Below are positions 1 through 5,178 of a stretch of DNA of 13,814 nucleotides, piece by piece. The translations under genes and the position numbers were made by a program. How positions within the stretch are numbered: the first letter of the stretch is position 1; the number at the start of each line of letters is the position of its first letter. The notes under the pieces are model-generated. The model was not told the origin of the DNA. It did not search any database and was given only the letters and a program-made list of their open reading frames with translations. Origin of the DNA: Planctomycetaceae bacterium UBA4732 (lineage in GTDB: Bacteria; Planctomycetota; Planctomycetia; Gemmatales; Gemmataceae); assembly GCA_002404095.1 (NCBI GenBank), contig DHJA01000297.1, positions 15,089 to 28,902 on the forward strand. The letters run 5' to 3'.

Positions 1-35
1 GTTAGGGAGCGGTGGAACCGTCCCCGCTCCCTAAC
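1..35. repeat. Perfect 12-bp inverted repeat (hairpin) at window edge
   Basis: Bases 1-12 (GTTAGGGAGCGG) are exactly complementary in reverse to bases 24-35, with an 11-base loop. The hairpin lies 33 bases beyond the stop codon of the last minus-strand gene. It could therefore serve as its transcription terminator, but no T-run follows on the minus strand within the window. It may equally be one copy of a dispersed palindromic repeat cut by the window edge. The structure is certain; its role is not known. Confidence 0.6.
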
Positions 36-68
36 GGTCGCGGCTCGTAACGCATATAGAATAAACAC

Positions 69-1397
69 TCACGGCTTGCTGACCTTTGGCCCGCGCTGGT
101 CGAGGCGGCGCAGCCTTTTCAGCTCGTCGGGGTACTTCTTGAAGTAGGCGTCTTTAAGCATCTCCAATTGCTCATCGGGGTCGTCGCCGGCACGCTGAAA
201 CTTGGCGCGATCCTCATCGGTCCATTCGGTCCTCGCGAAATCTTCCAGCTTAATGCGCACTACATCCGGCAAGGCGGCGCGGGCGTTGTTCCACAGTTCG
301 CGCGGCCCCGGCAGGGTCATGCCCGGCACGATCAGGTTGTGCTTGTGCGCCAGTTCTAGCAGACGCTGCGGATAATCCGGCCAACGCCCCTCGGCGCCGC
401 GCAGCTTCGCCTTTTCGTCGGCCGTCAACGTCGGTTCAAGCTTTTCCTTGAGGAAGGTTTGTACGTTCTCGTGGAACTCGGCCGGCATGCTGGCGCCGAG
501 CGGCGGCAGCGGCCGCTTTTCTTTTTTCATCAACTCGGTCACGTCGAGCGCATATTGCGGCCATTTACCGGCGCTTTTGCGTAACTCCTCCAGAGCTTTC
601 TTCTTGTTCGAGAGGAAGTCCTTCGTCTCCTTCGGCAACTGGTTGAAGCGTTCGGTCGGTCCCGTGGGCAACGCCGGTAGAACCGGGCGTTTCTCCGACA
701 ATTCAAGGATGGTATTCGCCAATCGCGGCCATTTGCCCTCCGCTTTTTTCAGCCGCTCCTTTTCCTCATCGCTGAGCATCGGCGTCAGCAATTTGGTCAC
801 GAATGTCTGCACGCCTTCGGGAAAGTCGGTCAGGCGCACCGGCCTTTTGGGGCGCGAGCCGGGATTCGAGCGTGTTTTAAGGGCGTTGGCCCAGTCCGCC
901 CATTCCTGGCGATTCTTCCGCTCTTCTTCGCGCAACACGGCCACGCGCTTGGCCTGCATGGGCGCTGACATTAGTAGGAGATCCTTGCGTTCCGCTTCCG
1001 GCAGTCGTTCGATCCATTCCTTCTGGCGCAGGTCGCGCACCACGTCCAGCTTTTCCGTCGGCTCGGCCGCGTCGTCGAGGTTCTTGCGGTCGGCATCGGG
1101 GAGACGGTCCACCCAGGCGACGTAACGCTCCAACACTTCCCATAAGCGCTTTTGCGTATCCGAATCCTCTTCATGCAGCGCGCGGTCGAACTGACGCATT
1201 TTCTCCTGGCGGTCGGCCGGCAGCGACTGGAAAGCGTGCAGGTCGCGCACTAAGCGGGCGTAATGCTCTGGGTCGGCGCGGTAGCGGTCGAGTAGACGAT
1301 GGTTGTGGTCGAGGTCTTCCGGCGCGGACTCCGACACGGCCAACACGGGCAGCGCAGCCGCGATAAGCATCATCAGAAGGAGACCGAATCGTCGCAT
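69..1397 (-). CDS. Exported protein with internal repeats, unknown function (sigma/anti-sigma associated)
   Basis: This 442-aa protein has a likely Sec signal peptide (residues 1-20, ending VLA before VSES) and is otherwise hydrophilic, charged and helical, so it probably acts outside the cytoplasmic membrane. The N-terminal half has two tandem modules (about 94-128 and 127-166), each built on W-V/I-D/E-RLP-D/E-A-D/E-RK. The middle has three modules of about 50-60 residues (194-243, 250-300, 309-360), each carrying GKWP or GRWP near its centre (221, 277, 337). I recall similar 'LPADRQEKMRQFDRALHEED' proteins in planctomycetes, and it loosely resembles periplasmic DUF3106-type proteins; neither could be checked. 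It starts 21 bases after the anti-sigma gene, so it is probably the last gene of that operon. ATG start; an upstream GAGG is rather far (11 bases). No catalytic motif is visible. Function unknown. Confidence 0.85.
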   Translation of the reverse strand: MRRFGLLLMMLIAAALPVLAVSESAPEDLDHNHRLLDRYRADPEHYARLVRDLHAFQSLPADRQEKMRQFDRALHEEDSDTQKRLWEVLERYVAWVDRLPDADRKNLDDAAEPTEKLDVVRDLRQKEWIERLPEAERKDLLLMSAPMQAKRVAVLREEERKNRQEWADWANALKTRSNPGSRPKRPVRLTDFPEGVQTFVTKLLTPMLSDEEKERLKKAEGKWPRLANTILELSEKRPVLPALPTGPTERFNQLPKETKDFLSNKKKALEELRKSAGKWPQYALDVTELMKKEKRPLPPLGASMPAEFHENVQTFLKEKLEPTLTADEKAKLRGAEGRWPDYPQRLLELAHKHNLIVPGMTLPGPRELWNNARAALPDVVRIKLEDFARTEWTDEDRAKFQRAGDDPDEQLEMLKDAYFKKYPDELKRLRRLDQRGPKVSKP

Positions 1398-1418
1398 GGC
1401 TAACGCGCCCTCAACCTA

Positions 1419-1907
1419 TCATGAGCCGGTTGCGTCTTCCTCAAACAGATCAGGCTGGTCCAGCGATTTGAGGAAATCGAGATCGTCTACATGGTCATAA
1501 AACCGCTTGTTTTCGATGACGCGCAGGTCGCGCGTTAGATGCCTGTCCGTTGCATCGCCCCCGACGCCGAGATAACCGGCCGTCGCCGCCGTCAATATCG
1601 CGGCCGCCCAGCCGGCGCCAATCCACCACGGCCGACGCAATGATCGCCAGAGCGGCATCGCGGCCGTCGTCCGGATCGGCGCCATTTTCTCCAGGGTGCG
1701 GTGCGTGAAACTGGGCGAGGGTTCCGGCTTGGGCAGATAGTCGAGCAAACCCCATGTGCGTTTGAGGGACTCGGCTTCGGCGCGGGCTGCCGGGTCGAGG
1801 CTGAGTTTCGTCTCCAGCGCGCGGGCCGCCTCGCCGGCCAGCTCGCCGTCGAGGAAAGCGACCAGATCCGCCTGTTCCCGCTCGTTCAGAGGATTAGGTT
1901 TGGTCAT
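1419..1907 (-). CDS. Membrane-anchored anti-sigma factor, zinc-free type
   Basis: A 162-aa protein with a cytosolic N-terminal anti-sigma-like helix region (LVAFLDGELAGEAARALE, then LDPAARAEAESL, residues about 15-48), a proline-rich linker (59-65), one transmembrane segment (about 95-114) and a 48-residue tail predicted outside the membrane. The N-terminal pattern is the one seen in many anti-sigma factors, but the HxxxCxxC zinc motif is absent and the protein has no cysteine. By position it should bind and hold the ECF sigma factor encoded just upstream. The tail is acidic (DLDFLKSLDQPDLFEED) and could be the sensing or cleavage portion. I chose the ATG at 1907 because GGTGA sits 5 bases upstream; an in-frame GTG at 1919 would add four residues. 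The role as anti-sigma factor rests on domain pattern plus neighbourhood. Confidence 0.8.
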   Translation of the reverse strand: MTKPNPLNEREQADLVAFLDGELAGEAARALETKLSLDPAARAEAESLKRTWGLLDYLPKPEPSPSFTHRTLEKMAPIRTTAAMPLWRSLRRPWWIGAGWAAAILTAATAGYLGVGGDATDRHLTRDLRVIENKRFYDHVDDLDFLKSLDQPDLFEEDATGS

Positions 1908-1912
1908 AAAAG

Positions 1913-1917
1913 TCACC
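1913..1917 (-). promoter_or_regulatory. Ribosome binding site of the anti-sigma gene (GGTGA)
   Basis: On the minus strand GTGGTGA precedes the ATG at 1907. GGTGA matches the 3' part of the Shine-Dalgarno consensus (AAGGAGGTGA) with a 5-base spacer. It favours the ATG over the upstream GTG at 1919, whose own upstream bases show no such match. Confidence 0.45.
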
Positions 1918-1927
1918 ACGATACAGG

Positions 1928-2005
1928 CGAACGGCCGGCATAAGCCGGCTGGTACAGGACGCCGGCGATAACGTGACGTACCAGCCGGCTTACACCGGCC
2001 GTTCG
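1928..2005. repeat. 78-bp palindromic element between sigma and anti-sigma genes
   Basis: Bases 1928-1955 and 1978-2005 form an inverted repeat of 28 bases with 26 matches (the two mismatches are adjacent), around a 22-base loop that itself contains the palindrome CGCCGGCG. The right arm overlaps the last codons of the sigma gene and contains its TAA stop (1990-1992). The left arm ends 20 bases before the anti-sigma start. RNA from this region would form a long stable stem. There is no T-run, so it is not a standard terminator. It has the look of a dispersed palindromic repeat of the REP or MITE kind; copy number in the genome is unknown. Confidence 0.85.
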
Positions 2006-2643
2006 CTTTCTTCCTCCGGCGCCGGCGCGCCGTCCATGTAAACGTATCCCGCCAGTGCGGCGCGCAGGTTCATGCGCGCCCGGCTCAACAGCGACTTCAC
2101 GCCCTTGGTGGTCAGTCCCATGACTTCGGCGATTTCCGCATAATTCATATCCTCAAACTTGTTGAGAACCACCGCCACGCGCTGCCGTTCGTTGAGTGCC
2201 GCCAACGCTTCCTGGATAAGATCTGCCAATTCCTTGCGCTGGACCTTCTGCATCGGCCCGCTGCGATTGTCCTTGACCATCTGTTCATGCGGCCCCATCG
2301 ACCCCGATTCGCTCGATACGAACGGCGTCACTGGCTTGCGTTGGCGCGAGCGCAGGCTGTTCCGCGCCAGGTTGTTGGCGATGGTGAACAGCCAGGTGGA
2401 GAATTTGGAACGCGGCCGATATTTCTTGCGCGCGCGGTAGACGCGAAGGAACGCTTCCTGGGCAAGGTCTTCGGCCTCCGTCGCGTCGCCGATCAAGTGG
2501 TGCATCACGGCGACGAGACGATGCTGGTACTGTCCCACCAACTCCGCGAAGGCGCCCGGCTCATCAGCGCGCACCCGCAACATCACACGGACATCCGGGT
2601 CGCGGAGGGCCATCTGCGCGCTGGTCTCGCTGATCGCTGTCAC
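1990..2643 (-). CDS. ECF-type RNA polymerase sigma factor
   Basis: A 217-aa sigma-70 family protein of the extracytoplasmic function type. Sigma region 2 spans about residues 26-102, with the region 2.2 core DATEAEDLAQEAFLRVYRAR (53-72) and the following FSTWLFTIANNLARN. Region 4 spans about 138-195, with the helix-turn-helix YAEIAEVMGLTTKGVKSLLS (168-187). A 30-residue linker joins the two, as usual for ECF factors lacking region 3. It directs RNA polymerase to a set of promoters that cannot be named from this window. The start is a GTG with GAGGG 6 bases upstream; the next candidate is the ATG at Met11. The next gene is its presumed anti-sigma factor. The last residues (ERPV) and the stop codon are encoded by the arm of a palindromic repeat, so the natural C-terminus may have been changed. 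Confidence 0.93.
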   Translation of the reverse strand: MTAISETSAQMALRDPDVRVMLRVRADEPGAFAELVGQYQHRLVAVMHHLIGDATEAEDLAQEAFLRVYRARKKYRPRSKFSTWLFTIANNLARNSLRSRQRKPVTPFVSSESGSMGPHEQMVKDNRSGPMQKVQRKELADLIQEALAALNERQRVAVVLNKFEDMNYAEIAEVMGLTTKGVKSLLSRARMNLRAALAGYVYMDGAPAPEEESERPV

Positions 2644-2649
2644 GGGAAG

Positions 2650-2654
2650 CCCTC
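2650..2654 (-). promoter_or_regulatory. Ribosome binding site supporting the GTG start of the sigma gene
   Basis: GAGGG on the minus strand lies 6 bases before the GTG at 2641-2643. This spacing supports initiation at GTG rather than at the internal ATG (Met11), which lies in plain coding sequence with no comparable motif. Confidence 0.5.
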
Positions 2655-2691
2655 GCGTCTGCGGGACCGGCGCCGGGTCCGTCTTTTTGCA

Positions 2692-3816
2692 TTAAACCCC
2701 GGCCGCGGCAACGGGTTCCGAATCGCGGCCGGTCCGAGCGGCGGCGTCCAGGACGGAGCGACGCAGCTGGCCGCAGGCCGCGTCGATGTCCGCCCCCTTG
2801 CGCTTGCGCACCTTCACGCTGATGTTGTATTGCTTGAGGATCTCGGTGAAATCGGTCAGCGCTTCTTGCGTAAGCCGGCGATAGGGCAGACCTTCCACGT
2901 CGTTAAACGGGATCAGGTTGACGTGAGCGTGACGGCCGCGTAGCAGCCGGCCCAGTTCGGCCGCGTGTCCCGTCCGGTCGTTCAGGTCGCGCAGCAATAC
3001 ATATTCATACGTCACCTGGCGCCCGGTCTTCTCGAAGAAGTAGTCGCCGGCTTCGAGGATGGCGGCGAGGCCGATTTTCTCATTGGTCGGCACGATCTGA
3101 TTGCGCAAGGCGTCATTGGGGGCGTGCAAGGAAACGGCGAGATGATACTGTTTGCCCAGGTCGGCAAGCTGACGAATCTTGGCCGGCAGACCGACGGTGG
3201 AGATGGTGACGTGGCGGGCGCCTACGCCGAGGCCAAGGCTGTCGGCCGCGGCCGCCGTCGCCAACGCTTCCAGGAGGGCGTCGAGGTTGGCCATCGGCTC
3301 GCCCATGCCCATGACCACGACGTTAGTGAGCCGCTCATGAGCCGGCAACAAGTTGCGAGCATGTAGGATTTGTTCGAGGATTTCCGCGGTCGAAAGGTTA
3401 CGAACGACGCCGCCGATGCCGCTGGCGCAGAAGACGCAGCCCATGCCGCAGCCGACCTGAGTGCTAACGCAGACGGTGCGCCGGTTGCGCTCCGGCAGCA
3501 ACACACATTCGACGATCTGGTCGTCGTGCAGGCGCACCAACAGCTTTTGCGTACCGTCGCTGGAAGAGTAGCGGCGATCCACCGTCGTCGCCAGCGGCGT
3601 AAACTTGATCGCCAGTTGTTCGCGCAGGAGTAGCGGCAAGTCGGTCATCTGATCGAACGAGGTCGCCCGGCCGACGACGATCCAACGGCGCAGCTGGCGG
3701 GCGCGCAAGGGCGGTTGGTCGTGCGCTTGCAACCAGGCGAGCAGTTCCTCGCGCGGCAATTCCAGCAGGCCGCGAGGCTTGACGTTTCGCGGCGCATTCA
3801 AAGTGGAAAGTTCCAT
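2692..3816 (-). CDS. rlmN: Dual-specificity 23S rRNA/tRNA (adenine-C2) methyltransferase RlmN
   Basis: A radical SAM enzyme that methylates C2 of adenine 2503 in 23S rRNA, and adenine 37 in some tRNAs, in the cytoplasm. At 374 aa it is close to the usual RlmN length. The cluster-binding motif CX3CX2C is at C123, C127 and C130 (GCGMGCVFCASG). The SAM-contact motif GMGEP is at 170-174. Both catalytic cysteines expected for RlmN are present: C116 (in VCVSTQ), matching E. coli C118, and C348 (in DAACGQL), matching E. coli C355. The N-terminal region fits the RlmN helical domain. I chose the ATG at 3816; the open frame runs up to 3903, but those 29 residues are translated from a GC-rich hairpin region. 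No clear Shine-Dalgarno is seen. The gene lies 48 bases upstream of the sigma gene and appears unrelated to it in function. Confidence 0.97.
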   Translation of the reverse strand: MELSTLNAPRNVKPRGLLELPREELLAWLQAHDQPPLRARQLRRWIVVGRATSFDQMTDLPLLLREQLAIKFTPLATTVDRRYSSSDGTQKLLVRLHDDQIVECVLLPERNRRTVCVSTQVGCGMGCVFCASGIGGVVRNLSTAEILEQILHARNLLPAHERLTNVVVMGMGEPMANLDALLEALATAAAADSLGLGVGARHVTISTVGLPAKIRQLADLGKQYHLAVSLHAPNDALRNQIVPTNEKIGLAAILEAGDYFFEKTGRQVTYEYVLLRDLNDRTGHAAELGRLLRGRHAHVNLIPFNDVEGLPYRRLTQEALTDFTEILKQYNISVKVRKRKGADIDAACGQLRRSVLDAAARTGRDSEPVAAAGV

Positions 3817-3861
3817 GCAGGGTATTGTACCTGTTTTGCGGGAGAGAGGGGAGGTAGCAGT

Positions 3862-3920
3862 GGCGAGCCGCCGGGTTGATCCCGGCGGGAGGACGACGGG
3901 CATGAAGCCTGCCGCTCGCC
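3862..3920. repeat. Nested inverted repeat upstream of rlmN
   Basis: The gap 3817-3949 holds an exact 8-bp stem (CCGCCGGG at 3868-3875 with CCCGGCGG at 3881-3888, 5-base loop). A second, wider pair GGCGAGC (3862-3868) and GCTCGCC (3914-3920) flanks it; the two pairs share base 3868, so they are alternative or nested folds. No T-run follows on either strand. It may end transcription of the lipoprotein gene by a factor-dependent route, or be another dispersed palindrome. Confidence 0.5.
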
Positions 3921-3949
3921 GCCTTATTGTGGATTCCTTTTTTCCGCAT

Positions 3950-5086
3950 TCACTTGACCAGGTCGATCTTGTCGGCCACGTTGCCGAGGCCGTCGATGAG
4001 GAACAGCACGTCCTGGTCTGGCTTGGATTCGGTGAAGATCGCGTCCAGGGACTTGGAGCACTTGACCACGGCCTTCTTGCCGTCCGGCGACGGGTAGATC
4101 ATGAAGTAGGCCGCGCCGTCCATGAGCGTCTTCGCCTCCTTCGCCCCCTGCTTCACCACCTCGACGCGGTACTCGCCAAAGGGGTGCTGCTGGTCGGAGA
4201 GGCCGTCCTTCCGGTAGCGCTTGGTCAGCTCCAGCGCGCGGACGATCCCGCCGCCGGACAGCCGCACCTGGTCCTGGATGACCTTGTCGTCGGCGCTCAT
4301 GGCAGGCTTGATGTGTTCCAGCGAGGCCGTTAGCTTGTCCGCGTCGATCTTGACCTGCAAATCGTCCCAGCTGACGATTGCGGTCGAGCCGTCCCAGCGC
4401 GACGAGTGCATCAGCGGGAAGGAGACCATGCCCTGAAGCGGGCTGTCGGCGCCCGGGTTCTCGAATGGCGCCTTCTGCATCGGTTGGATCTCCTTCTCCT
4501 TGCCGTCCCAATCCACGAAGACCAGGCCCATCGGATTCTTGTGCGCCAGGAACCCCTTGCCGTCCGGGCGGATCGGCGTGTCGCGGAAGGTGGAGAGGCT
4601 CACGTCGAGCATCGTGGAGCTGTTCGTCTTGAGGTCGTAAAAGCCCGTGGCGCCGTCGCTGTAGATAAGCAGCTTGTCCTTCCCGGGAACCCAGAACGCC
4701 TGCGCCGCCACCTTGTCGGGGCCGGCCTCGTGCTTCGCCCATTTCATTTTGACATTGGTATTGGCGTCGGAGCGCTGCAACTCCTTGCCGTCGCGGTCGA
4801 AGACGATCACTTCCAGGGTGACGTCGGTTCCGTCGTCGTGCCGCAGGGCGACGGCGATCCGTTTGCCGTCGGGGCTGACGGCCGGCCAGGCGAGGCCGGC
4901 GCCCTTTTCGACCAGGACACGCGGCGCCTTCTTTTCCAGGTCATAGAGGTACAACCGGTCCTTGTTGGGGCCGCCGGTGTAGACGAAGCCGCTGGAATCA
5001 GGCAGCCACGTCGCATTCGGCAGGCAGCCGGCGCAGCAACCCAGCAGGATTGCCGCCAACAGCGTACAGGGGAAATGTGCGCGCAT
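3950..5086 (-). CDS. Putative lipoprotein with TolB-like (PD40) beta-propeller repeats
   Basis: A 378-aa protein with a lipoprotein-type signal (hydrophobic residues 8-16, then LLGC with C17; a second candidate cysteine is C21). The rest carries repeated PD40/TolB-like blade motifs: WLPDSSGFVY (27-36), VSPDGKRIAVA (70-80), WVPGKDKLLIY (132-142), RPDGKGFLAHK (173-183) and PSPDGKKAVVKC (332-343). It should be tethered to a membrane and fold as a beta-propeller that binds a partner or ligand; no catalytic residues are evident. The start is well supported: AAGGAG lies 7 bases upstream. It follows the BatA-like gene by 92 bases on the same strand and could belong to that transcript. Third codon positions are almost all G or C in the first hundred codons, more so than in rlmN next door. 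No specific partner or gene name can be given. Confidence 0.85.
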   Translation of the reverse strand: MRAHFPCTLLAAILLGCCAGCLPNATWLPDSSGFVYTGGPNKDRLYLYDLEKKAPRVLVEKGAGLAWPAVSPDGKRIAVALRHDDGTDVTLEVIVFDRDGKELQRSDANTNVKMKWAKHEAGPDKVAAQAFWVPGKDKLLIYSDGATGFYDLKTNSSTMLDVSLSTFRDTPIRPDGKGFLAHKNPMGLVFVDWDGKEKEIQPMQKAPFENPGADSPLQGMVSFPLMHSSRWDGSTAIVSWDDLQVKIDADKLTASLEHIKPAMSADDKVIQDQVRLSGGGIVRALELTKRYRKDGLSDQQHPFGEYRVEVVKQGAKEAKTLMDGAAYFMIYPSPDGKKAVVKCSKSLDAIFTESKPDQDVLFLIDGLGNVADKIDLVK

Positions 5087-5178
5087 GTGCGTACTCCTTG
5101 CGGGCCTTGGGGCTGGGTGAAATGTCCTTGGTAATACTCCCCCAGCGCGGGACGTGTTTCACATTCGCCGCGCCTGCG

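Noticed and set aside
2664..2688. Hairpin followed by TTTTT on the plus strand, terminator-like
   Set aside because: No plus-strand gene ends here. On the minus strand the T-run becomes an A-run before the hairpin, so it cannot terminate rlmN in the standard way.
2287..2943. Plus-strand frame of 218 codons across the sigma gene and the end of rlmN
   Set aside because: It crosses two well-supported minus-strand genes and shows no motif; it is a GC-rich shadow.
3817..3903. 29-residue N-terminal extension of RlmN
   Set aside because: It is read through an intergenic hairpin region and the shorter form matches the usual RlmN beginning.
4406..5134. Plus-strand frame of 242 codons opposite the lipoprotein gene
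   Set aside because: The minus-strand gene has a lipobox, propeller motifs and a strong ribosome binding site; the antisense frame has none of these.
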